Positions 53,137 to 61,512 of a stretch of 64,000 nucleotides of DNA are shown here, piece after piece. The notes beneath the pieces were generated by a model. It had not been told where the DNA came from. It made no database searches and saw nothing but the letters and a program-made list of their open reading frames with translations. Positions within the stretch are counted from its first letter, which is position 1; every line of letters begins with the position of its first letter. This DNA is from Roseiarcus sp050010035. Its GTDB lineage: Bacteria > Pseudomonadota > Alphaproteobacteria > Rhizobiales > Beijerinckiaceae. The stretch spans positions 10,759-74,758 of the forward strand of contig JBEKLU010000010.1 in the NCBI GenBank assembly GCA_050010035.1. Direction: 5' to 3'. The translations under genes were made by a program, and so were the position numbers.

Positions 53137-54336
53137 TCAGCGCAATCGTCCGAGGATCGATACCGCGGCGACGCTGTTGAACGGCGCCCCGCCGAGATTG
53201 TGAATCAGCCCCATGTCGACGCGCGCGCGCTGGCGCTCGCCCGCGCGTCCGAGCAACTGGCTGTAGATTTCGTACGCCATGCGCAGTCCCGAGGCGCCGA
53301 CCGGATGGCCGAAACACTTCAGTCCCCCGTCGATCTGGCAGGGCTGCGCGCCGTCCCGGTCGAATCGCCCGTCGAGAATCTCGAACGGCGCGCGCCCGTC
53401 GTCCGCCAGACCGAGGTCCTCCATCGTCACGAGCTCGGTGATCGAGAAGCAGTCGTGCGCCTCGACGAGCGAAAGATCGGCGCGCGGGTTGCTGATTCCG
53501 GCTTCGGCATAGGCGCGCTTGGCCGCCTGCCGGGTGGTGGCGACAAAGCTGCCGTCCCACGCGCCATATTGCATTTCCCAGCCATGGCTGGCGCAGAGCT
53601 GGATCGCCTTCACCGTGACGGGATTGGCGCGCCCGAGTCCGCGGGCGATATCCGGCGTCGTGAGAATCGCGCAAGCCGCGCCGTCCGACACGCCGCAACA
53701 GTCGAACAGCCCCAAGGGATCGGCGATCATCGGCGCCTCGAGGATCGTCTCCATGTCGACGGCCTTGCGCAAGTGCGCCTTGGGATTGAGCGCGCCGTTC
53801 TGATGGCTCTTCCAACTCACGTGCGCCATCGCGCGCTTGAGGTCGGCGCTGGCGATCCCATGGCGGGCGCCATAGGCGCCGGCCAACTGGGCGAAGGTTC
53901 CGGGCGCCGAGCCGTAGGGCATCCAGAGATCGTTGGCTAGGCCCTTGGTGCGCAGCGGCAAGCCGCCGTAGCCGGTGTCCTTGAGCTTTTCGACGCCGAG
54001 CGCCAGCGCGAAATCGACCGCTCCCGACGCGACGGCGTAGCTCGCCGCGCGCAAGGCCTCCGAGCCGGTCGCGCACATGTTCTCGACGCGCGAGACCGGG
54101 ATGCCCTTCAGCCGCAGCGCGTGGGCGAGCGGCAACGCGCTGTTGCCGACGTTGATGTCGTCGAGGGCGTTGCCCATCCACGCCGCTTCGATCTGCGCCC
54201 GCTCGAGGCCGGCGTCCGCCAGCGCCTCCTCGAACGCGTCGACCATCAGGTCATCGGGACCCTTGTCCCAACGTTCGCCGAATGCGGTGCAGCCCATGCC
54301 GACGACGGCGACTTTGTCCTTGATTCCGTTGGCCAT
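53137..54336 (-). CDS. Thiolase-like acetyl-CoA acyltransferase (SCP-x/lipid-transfer type)
   Basis: 399 residues. The nucleophile Cys88 lies in VENMCATGSEALRAAS, His in VEAHDCFSITEL, and the second Cys in GGLKCFGHPVGASGLRM. This is the SCP-x-like group, which in several pathways needs a DUF35 partner (BbsB with BbsA, or Ltp2 with ChsH2, where the reaction is an aldol cleavage). The upstream gene encodes a protein ending in a DUF35-like domain, four bases away, so a complex is likely. It cleaves a 3-ketoacyl-CoA or a related compound. Confidence 0.9.
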   Translation of the reverse strand: MANGIKDKVAVVGMGCTAFGERWDKGPDDLMVDAFEEALADAGLERAQIEAAWMGNALDDINVGNSALPLAHALRLKGIPVSRVENMCATGSEALRAASYAVASGAVDFALALGVEKLKDTGYGGLPLRTKGLANDLWMPYGSAPGTFAQLAGAYGARHGIASADLKRAMAHVSWKSHQNGALNPKAHLRKAVDMETILEAPMIADPLGLFDCCGVSDGAACAILTTPDIARGLGRANPVTVKAIQLCASHGWEMQYGAWDGSFVATTRQAAKRAYAEAGISNPRADLSLVEAHDCFSITELVTMEDLGLADDGRAPFEILDGRFDRDGAQPCQIDGGLKCFGHPVGASGLRMAYEIYSQLLGRAGERQRARVDMGLIHNLGGAPFNSVAAVSILGRLR

Positions 54337-54340
54337 CGGT

Positions 54341-55786
54341 TCAGCCCTCGATCTGCGGGCGTTGCGCCGGCGCCGCCTTCCAGAAATAGGTTCTGAAGCC
54401 GCGCCTCTTGTCGTGCGACTTGATCCTGAGCCGCATCCGCACCGCGTCGCCCACGCAAAAGCCCTTGCCGTCGAAATCGGTGAATTCCATCATCACGCGG
54501 GCGCCGTTGTCAAATTGGACGAGGCCGAACCAGAACGGCGGATCGGGGGTGAAGTTCAGCCGGTCGGCGGTGGCCGAGACAATTCGCGCCGTCTCGTCGG
54601 CGAGCCGAACGTCTTGCATGGGTTCGGGCCCGTCCGCGTCCGGCCGCACGGGTACGCGGCTCTTGGGAAACTGGACGTTGCCTTTCGCATCGCGCCCGCC
54701 GACGAAGCCGATCATGTCGCGGCCGTAACGCTCGAGCACGGTCGCCTGGGCCTTCTGCGCGAACTCGGAACGGACGCCCCAATCGAGATCCAACTCACCG
54801 GTCAGGCTGAGGAAGCGGACGTAGTCGTCGAACGCCACGCCCGAGCGGAACATGGCGGCGGCCTCGTTCGCGCCCGGCATGGCGCCGATCAATTCGAACA
54901 CGAGCGCGTCGCAACCGCTGCCGAACCCCGCGAGCAGGATATGGTCGCCCGGCTTCGCCTTCGCGCAGGCTATCGAAAAGGCGAAGAGCGCGTGCGCGGC
55001 GCCCAAATCGCCCAGGCTCTGCGTCAGGTCGCTCGCCAAATTCGGCGCGGTCATTCCCATTGCGCGCGCCATGTCGCGCCAGCATCCCGCGAGCGGTTCG
55101 TGCACCGCCGCGAAGGCGATTTTCGACGGGCCGACGCCGGCCATCGCGCAGGCCTTCTCGATGGTCGGGACCATGACGCGCGCGACGGCCGTCTCGCGCA
55201 CGAACCGCTCCTCGGCGGCGTAAGGGTCGGGATGCTCGCGCGATGCATAGATGTCGACGAGGTCGTGCGATACGCTCGCGTGGCCGATCAGTCTCGCCGC
55301 GCCGCGATCGGAGGCCAACGCCGCGGCGCCGCCGTCGCCAAACGCCAACTGCTGCGGGCTGCCGGGCTTGGCGGACCGCTTTTCACCGGCCGCGACCAGC
55401 GTCTCGCGCGCGCCGAGCAGCGCGTCGAGCAAGGCCGAGACCGCGCAGCGCCGCGAGCCCGAAACGTCGTTCGTGCGCGTTTCCCGATCGAGCGCCAAGG
55501 CGTCGACGAGCAACGTCGCGTGCGAGCGCTCGATGAACGGCGCCGAGGTCGATGCGAATACGACGGCGCGAGGCGCGCCCGTCAGGCTTCGAGCGGCTTC
55601 GACCGCCATCGTCAAAGCGTCTTCGTCCCATCCCGCCACGGCGCGCCGTCCGCCGGCTCGACCGCCGAGTCCGGAGAACTTCAGAGCCCTGCTCGCCGCG
55701 CTCCGCTCCAAGCGCAGCAACGGCGCGTAAGCGCCGACTCCAGCGACAAACCTCTCGTCGACCTTTTGCACATCGCTCCCCGACAC
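54341..55786 (-). CDS. HMG-CoA-synthase-like domain fused to a DUF35 (OB-fold) domain
   Basis: 481 residues starting with GTG at 55786. Residues ~10-330 resemble the thiolase-like fold of HMG-CoA synthases (VAGVGAYAPLLRL, FASTSAPFIERS, DVSGSRRCAVSALLDAL with the candidate Cys, GDGGAAALA, SLGDLGAAHALFAF). Residues ~345-475 are DUF35-like: PVRPD, GLVQFDNGARVMMEFTDFDG and GDAVRMRLRI, but the four zinc cysteines of many DUF35 proteins are not seen. It probably forms a complex with the thiolase-like protein encoded next. It heads the nine-gene minus-strand operon. Confidence 0.83.
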   Translation of the reverse strand: MSGSDVQKVDERFVAGVGAYAPLLRLERSAASRALKFSGLGGRAGGRRAVAGWDEDALTMAVEAARSLTGAPRAVVFASTSAPFIERSHATLLVDALALDRETRTNDVSGSRRCAVSALLDALLGARETLVAAGEKRSAKPGSPQQLAFGDGGAAALASDRGAARLIGHASVSHDLVDIYASREHPDPYAAEERFVRETAVARVMVPTIEKACAMAGVGPSKIAFAAVHEPLAGCWRDMARAMGMTAPNLASDLTQSLGDLGAAHALFAFSIACAKAKPGDHILLAGFGSGCDALVFELIGAMPGANEAAAMFRSGVAFDDYVRFLSLTGELDLDWGVRSEFAQKAQATVLERYGRDMIGFVGGRDAKGNVQFPKSRVPVRPDADGPEPMQDVRLADETARIVSATADRLNFTPDPPFWFGLVQFDNGARVMMEFTDFDGKGFCVGDAVRMRLRIKSHDKRRGFRTYFWKAAPAQRPQIEG

Positions 55787-55815
55787 GTTACGCAGTCCTC
55801 GCGCGAAGACAGGTC

Positions 55816-55867
55816 TTGACAGCTTTCGGCAAAGTTGTAAATAGGATTACGATATGCCGGCGCACAA
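55816..55867. promoter_or_regulatory. Divergent promoters with a shared operator (site 15)
   Basis: Plus strand: TTGACA (55816-55821), 16 nt, TAAATA (55838-55843). Minus strand: TTGTGC (55867-55862), 18 nt, TATTTA (55843-55838), so both -10 boxes coincide. ATATGCCGGCGCAC (55852-55865, 11 of 14 matches) follows the plus -10 and overlaps the minus -35. One bound regulator could control both operons. Confidence 0.58.
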
Positions 55868-55904
55868 TATCGTCGGGCGCGGCAATCGAGGGGTTTGCGT
55901 CGTT

Positions 55905-56804
55905 ATGAGCATGGACATATTCCGTATCGACGCGCTGGCTGGAAAGTCCATTCTCGTCACCGGCGGCGGCACAGGTCTCGGCAAGGAAATCGGCAAGGCC
56001 TTGGCGGCCAGAGGCGCCGCGGTCCACATTTGCGGCCGCCGGGCCGGCGTGCTCGAGGCCGCTGCGAAGGAGATCGCGGCGTGCGGGCCGGCGCCGGCGC
56101 GCAGTCACGTCTGCGACATTCGCGACGCCGATCAAGTCGAACGCATGATGGACGCGATCTGGGAGAGCGGGCCGCTCACCGGGCTCGTCAATAACGCGGC
56201 CGCCAATTTCATCGCGCCGACCAAGGATATCAGCCCTCGCGGCTTTCGCGCCATCACCTCGACGGTGATGGACGGAAGCTTCCACGTCACCTTGGCGACG
56301 GGCAAGCGTTGGATCGCCGGCGGATTGAAGGGCTCCGTGGTCAGCAATCTGGTGACCTGGGTCTGGACGGGATCGGCCTTCGTCGTGCCCTCCGCCATGG
56401 CGAAAACCGCCCTGCACGCCATGACGATGTCGCTCGCCGTGGAATGGGGGCCTTACGGCATTCGGCTCAACGCCACCGCGCCGGGGCCGTTCCCGACGGA
56501 AAGCGCCTGGGAAAAGCTCAATCCGATCCCCGATACGAAGTCGAGCGCGACGAACGCCGATACGGTGCCGTTGCGGCGCTACGGCCAGATGAAGGAATTG
56601 CAGAACCTGATCGTCTTCCTGCTTTCCGACGGCTGCGATTACCTGACGGGTCAGACGATCGCGATCGACGGCGGCCAGCATTTGGCCGGGCCCGGGACCT
56701 TCGCCGATCTCAGCGCGCTGACCGACGAGCAATGGCGCGCCGCGCGCGAGGCGATCCAGAAATCGACCCAACGTGAGAAGGCGCAACGGACGCAGGGATC
56801 ATGA
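55905..56804 (+). CDS. SDR-family protein, 2,4-dienoyl-CoA reductase-like
   Basis: 299 residues from ATG 55905 with GAGGGG 11 nt upstream; an ATG two codons further is equally possible, and a longer frame to 55854 would run through the operator. VTGGGTGLGKEIGKALAARGAAVHICGRR, then GLVNNAAANFIAP, and a late VPSAMAKTALHAM: the Tyr of YxxxK is absent (Ser at that place) while Lys remains, as in 2,4-dienoyl-CoA reductases. It would reduce a conjugated dienoyl-CoA with NADPH. It is the first gene of the ring-cleavage operon. Confidence 0.85.
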   Translation: MSMDIFRIDALAGKSILVTGGGTGLGKEIGKALAARGAAVHICGRRAGVLEAAAKEIAACGPAPARSHVCDIRDADQVERMMDAIWESGPLTGLVNNAAANFIAPTKDISPRGFRAITSTVMDGSFHVTLATGKRWIAGGLKGSVVSNLVTWVWTGSAFVVPSAMAKTALHAMTMSLAVEWGPYGIRLNATAPGPFPTESAWEKLNPIPDTKSSATNADTVPLRRYGQMKELQNLIVFLLSDGCDYLTGQTIAIDGGQHLAGPGTFADLSALTDEQWRAAREAIQKSTQREKAQRTQGS

Positions 56805-56829
56805 TGAGGTCGCAAGGGCGGGTGACGTC

Positions 56830-58002
56830 ATGATCGAGCGATCGCTGTTCCGCGAAGAGCACGAAATATGGCGAACGACGGTTCGCCGCTTCGTCGAGAA
56901 GGAAATCGCGCCGTTCCACGCGCAATGGGAGCGCGACGGCATCGTCCCGCGCGAATTGTGGTTGAAGGCCGGCGCGCAGGGGATGCTCTGCTGCACCGTG
57001 CCCGAGCAATACGGCGGCCTCGGTCTCGACTATCTCTTCGACGTCGTCGTGTTCGAAGAGCTGTGGCGGGTCGGCGCGAGCGGTCCGGGTTTTCTCATTC
57101 ACACCGATCTCGTCGCGACCTACATCCGGTCCTTCGGAACCGGGGATCAGAAGAAGCGCTGGCTTCCCAAGATGGTCAAGGGCGAGGCGATCGGATCGCT
57201 CGGCATGACCGAGCCGCACGCCGGCAGCGACTTGAAGGCGGTGCGCACGCAAGCGGTTCGCGACGGCGACGATTTCGTCATCAACGGCCAAAAGGTCTTC
57301 ATTTCGAACGGCCAATTGTGCGACGTCGTGGTGCTGGCGACCAAGACCGACAACGGCGCCGGCGCCAAGGGCATCACCCTTTTTCTCGTCGAGTCCGATC
57401 GCCCGGGGTTCAACCGTGGGCGCAATCTCGAAAAGCTGGGCATGAAGGCGCAAGACACGTCCGAATTGTTCTTCGAGAACGTCCGCGTGCCCGCCGGCAA
57501 CATGCTCGGCGAGGAGGGTCGCGGCTTCGCGCACATGATGACGAAACTGGCGCAGGAGCGCCTGGCGCAAGCGATCCGCTCGGCCACCGTCACCGAAACC
57601 GTCATCGACTGGACGGTGGACTACACCTCCGAGCGCAAGGCGTTCGGCCAAACCATCGCCGACTTCCAGAACACGCAGTTCGTGTTGGCCGACCTCAAGG
57701 CGCGGGCGACCATGGCGCGCGTCTTCACCGACAAATGCATCGAGCTGTTCATGCAAGACAAGCTCGACGCGGTCGAGGCCGCGATGGCGAAAATGGTGAC
57801 GTCCGAATTGCACTGCGAGACGGTCGATCGGTGCCTGCAGCTCTTCGGCGGCTGGGGCTACATGTGGGAATATCCGATCTGCCGCGCCTACGCCGACGCG
57901 CGCGTCGTGAAGATCGCCGGAGGGTCGATCGAGGTGATGAAGACGATCATCGCGAGGGATATGTTCAAGAATCGGCCGCTGATGAAGGGGAGGCGGGGAT
58001 AA
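56830..58002 (+). CDS. Acyl-CoA dehydrogenase (long-chain/isovaleryl-type active site)
   Basis: 390 residues from ATG 56830. SLGMTEPHAGSDLKAVRTQAVRDG, ING-KVFISNG, and MMTKLAQERLAQAI, where Glu in QERL is the catalytic base position of long-chain and isovaleryl-CoA dehydrogenases. The usual C-terminal Glu is replaced (KIAGGSIEVMKTI), in agreement with that subgroup. It is the second gene of the operon, upstream of the MarR/BadH/BadI-like block. Confidence 0.92.
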   Translation: MIERSLFREEHEIWRTTVRRFVEKEIAPFHAQWERDGIVPRELWLKAGAQGMLCCTVPEQYGGLGLDYLFDVVVFEELWRVGASGPGFLIHTDLVATYIRSFGTGDQKKRWLPKMVKGEAIGSLGMTEPHAGSDLKAVRTQAVRDGDDFVINGQKVFISNGQLCDVVVLATKTDNGAGAKGITLFLVESDRPGFNRGRNLEKLGMKAQDTSELFFENVRVPAGNMLGEEGRGFAHMMTKLAQERLAQAIRSATVTETVIDWTVDYTSERKAFGQTIADFQNTQFVLADLKARATMARVFTDKCIELFMQDKLDAVEAAMAKMVTSELHCETVDRCLQLFGGWGYMWEYPICRAYADARVVKIAGGSIEVMKTIIARDMFKNRPLMKGRRG

Positions 58003-58095
58003 TTTGGCGACGTTCGACGAAGCGGCCGAGGCCCGCGGTCCCGTTGGCGAGCGGCGCATTTTCGCTTCGCGGCCGCGCGGCCTTCGTTCGAGGAA

Positions 58096-58590
58096 ATGAG
58101 CTTGGCGCGAGATCTGAACACCAGCCTTCGTTTCGGCTTCCTCATTCACGACGTCTCGCGTCTGCGCCGCGTCGTGGTGGACCGCTCGCTCAAGCCGCTG
58201 GGCATCACCCGATCGCAATGGTGGGTGCTGGCTTTTCTGTCGCGGCGCGACGGGATGACGCAAACGGCGCTCGCCGCCGACCTCGACCTCACCAAGGTCG
58301 CCATCGGCGGCCTGCTGGACCGAATGGAGACCGCTGGATTCGTCGAACGGCGCGCCGATCAAAGTGACGGCCGGGCGCGGCGCGTCTACCTCACGCAGGC
58401 AGGCGCGAAAACCGTCAGAGCAATTCGTGAGAGCGTCGAAACCATTGAACTTGAAATCCTCAGCCGCATTTCGGAAGACGCGCTTAATCAAGCCGCGGAA
58501 ACGCTGACGACGCTCAAGGGCACATTGCTCGAGATGGCCGGGGCCGAGGCGGACGACGGGAACAGTTCGGACGTCGGTGCGGTCGGATGA
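58096..58590 (+). CDS. badR: MarR-family transcriptional regulator (BadR-like)
   Basis: 164 residues from ATG 58096 behind GAGGAA. It is a winged-helix MarR protein: RFGFLIHDVSRLRRVVVDRSLKPLGITRSQWWVLAFLSRRDG, DLDLTKVAIGGLLDRMETAGFVERR, the SDGRARRVYLT wing and a C-terminal dimer helix. It shares most of its sequence pattern with the regulator at 25316-25795. In Rhodopseudomonas the MarR protein BadR represses badHI and related alicyclic genes; this gene sits immediately before BadH- and BadI-like genes, supporting the same role. It is co-transcribed with the genes it may control. Confidence 0.85.
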   Translation: MSLARDLNTSLRFGFLIHDVSRLRRVVVDRSLKPLGITRSQWWVLAFLSRRDGMTQTALAADLDLTKVAIGGLLDRMETAGFVERRADQSDGRARRVYLTQAGAKTVRAIRESVETIELEILSRISEDALNQAAETLTTLKGTLLEMAGAEADDGNSSDVGAVG

Positions 58591-58609
58591 AAGACAGGGA
58601 GAACTCAAC

Positions 58610-59368
58610 GTGCGCGGATTGACGGACAAGGTCGCAATCGTAACCGGCGGCGGACAGGGGATCGGCCGCGCGCTGAGTCTCAGACTGGCTCAGGAGGGCT
58701 GCAAGGTCGCGATTTTCGACTTGAAGCTGGAAGCGGGCAAGGAAACGGAGCGCCTGGCCGGCGACGCCGTCGTCAAGACCTACGAGGTGGATGTCGGGGA
58801 CTACGGCGCCGTGAAGTCCGCCGTCGAAAGCGTCGAGTCGGAGCTCGGGCCGATCTGGGCGCTGGTGAACAACGCCGGTTGGGATCGCCCGACGCCGTTC
58901 CTGGCGACCGATCAGGCGCTTTGGGACAAGATCATCCGCATCAACCTCTATGGGCCGCTCAACACGCACCATGTCGTCGCGCCGCTGATGGCGGGACGGC
59001 GCGCGGGCCGCATCATCAACATCGCCTCCGACGCGGCGCGCGTCGGCACCAGCAACGAAGCCGTCTATTCGGCATGCAAAGGGGGGCTGATCAGCTTCAC
59101 CAAATCGATCGCGCGCGAACTCGCGAGCAAGGGCGTGTTGCTCAACGCCGTTTGTCCCGGCCCGACCAACACGCCGATGATGGCCGCGGTCCTGGGCGAG
59201 GGCGAGCAGGCGGTGAAGTGGAAGGATGCGATGGTGCGCGGCATTCCCTTGAAGCGTATGGGCGAGCCGGAAGACTACGCCGGCATCGTCGCCTTCCTGG
59301 CGTCGGACGACGCCGGTTTCATCACCGGTCAGACCATTTCCGTCGCCGGCGGGATGAACATGATCTGA
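58610..59368 (+). CDS. badH: 2-Hydroxycyclohexanecarboxyl-CoA dehydrogenase-like SDR (BadH)
   Basis: 252 residues from GTG 58610 with AGGGAG eight bases upstream; a GTG at 58577 would overlap the MarR gene. VTGGGQGIGRALSLRLAQEG, ALVNNAGWDRPTPF, then NIASDAARVGTSNEAVYSACKGGLISF with Tyr and Lys of the catalytic tetrad, and DAGFITGQTISVAGGMNM at the end. The NNAGWD and SDAARVG-x-EAVYxACKGGL patterns are those I know from Rhodopseudomonas BadH, which oxidises 2-hydroxycyclohexane-1-carboxyl-CoA to the 2-keto ester. Confidence 0.86.
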   Translation: MRGLTDKVAIVTGGGQGIGRALSLRLAQEGCKVAIFDLKLEAGKETERLAGDAVVKTYEVDVGDYGAVKSAVESVESELGPIWALVNNAGWDRPTPFLATDQALWDKIIRINLYGPLNTHHVVAPLMAGRRAGRIINIASDAARVGTSNEAVYSACKGGLISFTKSIARELASKGVLLNAVCPGPTNTPMMAAVLGEGEQAVKWKDAMVRGIPLKRMGEPEDYAGIVAFLASDDAGFITGQTISVAGGMNMI

Positions 59369-59440
59369 CGGAATTCTCGAAGATCGCAATTTATCGACGT
59401 TTGCGCGGCGGGCGGCCGACGCGCCTGGGAGACAAGCAAT

Positions 59441-60235
59441 ATGAGCGGTTCAATCGTTTTCGAAGACATCCTCTACGAGGTGCGCGAGCGCGCCGCATGG
59501 GTCATCATCAATCGCCCCAAACTGTACAACGCCTTTCGCGCCCAGACGATGGAAGAGCTGATCAAGGCGTTCCAGTTGGCCGGCGACGACAAGGGCGTAT
59601 CGAGCATCGTCCTGACCGGCGCGGGCGACAAGGCCTTTTGCACCGGCGGCGACCAGAGCGCCCATGAAGGCCAGTATGACGGGCGCGGCATTGTCGGCCT
59701 GCCGATCGACGAGTTCCAGTCGGCCATTCGCGACGTGCCGAAGCCCGTCATCGCCCGCGTCAACGGCTTCGCGATCGGCGGCGGCCACGTCTTCGCGACG
59801 CTGTGCGATCTCACCATCGCCGCCGACACCGCCAAGTTCGGCCAAGTCGGGCCGAAGGTCGGCTCGGTCGATCCGGGTTGGGGCACCGCCCTGCTCGCCC
59901 GCCACATCGGCGACAAGCGCGCGCGCGAAATATGGTTCCTCAACCAACAGTACACGGCGCAGGAGGCCTACGAGATGGGCCTCGTCAACAAAGTCGTGCC
60001 GCTGGCCGAACTCGACGCGGCGGTGAAAGCCTGGACGGACATTCTCGCCGAGCGCTCGCCGACCGCGCTGGCGCTGGCCAAGCGCTCGTTCAACGCCGAC
60101 AGCGAGAACATCCGCGGCATCAGCCTCGCCATGCTCAGCGCCGTGAAGCTGTTCTACGAAACCGAGGAATCGAAGGAAGGCGTGCGCGCCTTCAAGGAGA
60201 AGCGCAAGCCCGACTTCCACAAATACGTGAAGTGA
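59441..60235 (+). CDS. badI: 2-Ketocyclohexanecarboxyl-CoA hydrolase-like ring-cleaving enzyme (BadI)
   Basis: 264 residues. A crotonase-fold protein with BadI landmarks: FEDILYEVRERAAWVIINRP, DKAFCTGGDQSAHEGQYDGR, IRDVPKPVIARVNGFAIGGGH, FGQVGPKVGSVDPGWGTALLAR and the tail KEKRKPDFHKYVK. These follow Rhodopseudomonas BadI nearly position by position from memory; the family also includes MenB-like enzymes, but the BadH neighbour decides. BadI hydrolyses the beta-keto ring ester to pimeloyl-CoA, the committed ring-opening step. It lies 72 nt after badH. Confidence 0.9.
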   Translation: MSGSIVFEDILYEVRERAAWVIINRPKLYNAFRAQTMEELIKAFQLAGDDKGVSSIVLTGAGDKAFCTGGDQSAHEGQYDGRGIVGLPIDEFQSAIRDVPKPVIARVNGFAIGGGHVFATLCDLTIAADTAKFGQVGPKVGSVDPGWGTALLARHIGDKRAREIWFLNQQYTAQEAYEMGLVNKVVPLAELDAAVKAWTDILAERSPTALALAKRSFNADSENIRGISLAMLSAVKLFYETEESKEGVRAFKEKRKPDFHKYVK

Positions 60236-60253
60236 CGGAGCCGGCGAGACACC

Positions 60254-61495
60254 ATGACTCCCGCGCGCTTCGATCCGGCGGACTTGGCGAGCGTGCTGCC
60301 GCAGGGGGGACGCACGCTGGTGCTCGGCTCTTCCGGCGAATCGTTGCTTCTCGCCGACGCGGTCATGCGGGCGGGCGGCGCGTTGGGCGCGATGACCTTC
60401 ACCGGAGTCTTCATTCCCGGTCTGAACACCCGCACCTATCTCGCCAATCCTTCGTGCCGCGTCGAAACGTTCTTCATGACGCCCGAGCTGAAAGCCGCCG
60501 GAGCGGCGGTGACCTTTCTGCCGCTCTGTTACGGCGACATTCTCGCGCGGTTGCGGACGGTCCCGATCGACGCCGCGCTGTTCATGGCGTCGCCGCCCGA
60601 CGGCGATGGTCGCTGCGGCTTCGGCCCGGTCGTCGATTTTCTCGCCGAGCTCTGGCCGAGAATCCCGCTGCGCATCGCTCATCTCAATCCCGCGATGCCG
60701 CGCACGCATGGAGAGGCGGGCGTTCCATTTTCTGAGATCGCCGCCTTCGCCGAACAGGACCAGCCTCTGCTGGGGTTTTCCGAGGCGGGCGCGGATGCGG
60801 TCGCCGAGGCGATCGCGACGCAGGTCGCTCGCTGGATTCCCGACGGAGCGACGCTGCAGACGGGATTGGGAAAGATCCCCGCCGCGGTCCTTCGCGCCTT
60901 GACGGGACATCGCGAATTGCGGGTTCACTCCGGGCTGATCGCGGAGGCGGTCGTGGATCTCGAGGAGGCCGGCGCGCTCGCCGCGGGGACGGCGGTGACG
61001 GGCGGGGTCGCGATCGGTTCGAAGCGGCTCTACGACGCGGTCGCGCGGCCGACCTATCGCTTCCGGCCCGTCTCGTTCACCCACTCGCCGCGCGTGATTG
61101 CGGACATCGACACGTTCGTCGCGATCAATTCGGCGCTCGAGGTCGATTTGCTGGGTCAGGCCTACGCGGAGGTCGGACCGGGCGGCTTGATGTCCGGCCC
61201 GGGCGGCGCGTCGGATTTCGCCCGCGGGGCCTGGTGCGCGGGAGGCCTTCGCATCATCGCGCTGCCGGCGTCCGCCGCCAAGGGGACGGTAAGCCGAATC
61301 GTCGCGCCGAACGCGGGCGCCGGACCGATCTCGCTGGGTCGGATGGACACCGACGTCGTCGTGACCGAATTCGGCGCCGCCGATCTGCGCGGGCGAAGCC
61401 ATGGCGCGCGCGCGCAAAGCCTGATCGCGATCGCTCCGCCGAGCCACCGGGCGGGGCTCGAGCAATCCTGGGCCGCGTTCGCGGCGAGATTCTAA
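60254..61495 (+). CDS. Acetyl-CoA hydrolase/transferase family (class-I CoA-transferase, Cat1-like)
   Basis: 413 residues. VLGSSGESLLLADAVMRAGG near the N-terminus; GATLQTGLGKIPAAVLRAL and LRVHSGLIAEAVVDLEEAG in the middle; the catalytic Glu is expected in VAINSALEVDLLGQ, and GGASDFARGAWCAGG follows. This architecture is that of succinyl-CoA:acetate and 4-hydroxybutyrate CoA-transferases. It would move CoA between an acyl-CoA and acetate, acetoacetate or a pathway acid. It lies 18 nt after badI and 17 nt before the BKACE gene. Confidence 0.87.
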   Translation: MTPARFDPADLASVLPQGGRTLVLGSSGESLLLADAVMRAGGALGAMTFTGVFIPGLNTRTYLANPSCRVETFFMTPELKAAGAAVTFLPLCYGDILARLRTVPIDAALFMASPPDGDGRCGFGPVVDFLAELWPRIPLRIAHLNPAMPRTHGEAGVPFSEIAAFAEQDQPLLGFSEAGADAVAEAIATQVARWIPDGATLQTGLGKIPAAVLRALTGHRELRVHSGLIAEAVVDLEEAGALAAGTAVTGGVAIGSKRLYDAVARPTYRFRPVSFTHSPRVIADIDTFVAINSALEVDLLGQAYAEVGPGGLMSGPGGASDFARGAWCAGGLRIIALPASAAKGTVSRIVAPNAGAGPISLGRMDTDVVVTEFGAADLRGRSHGARAQSLIAIAPPSHRAGLEQSWAAFAARF

Positions 61496-61512
61496 CAAAA
61501 CGGGGAGATGAA

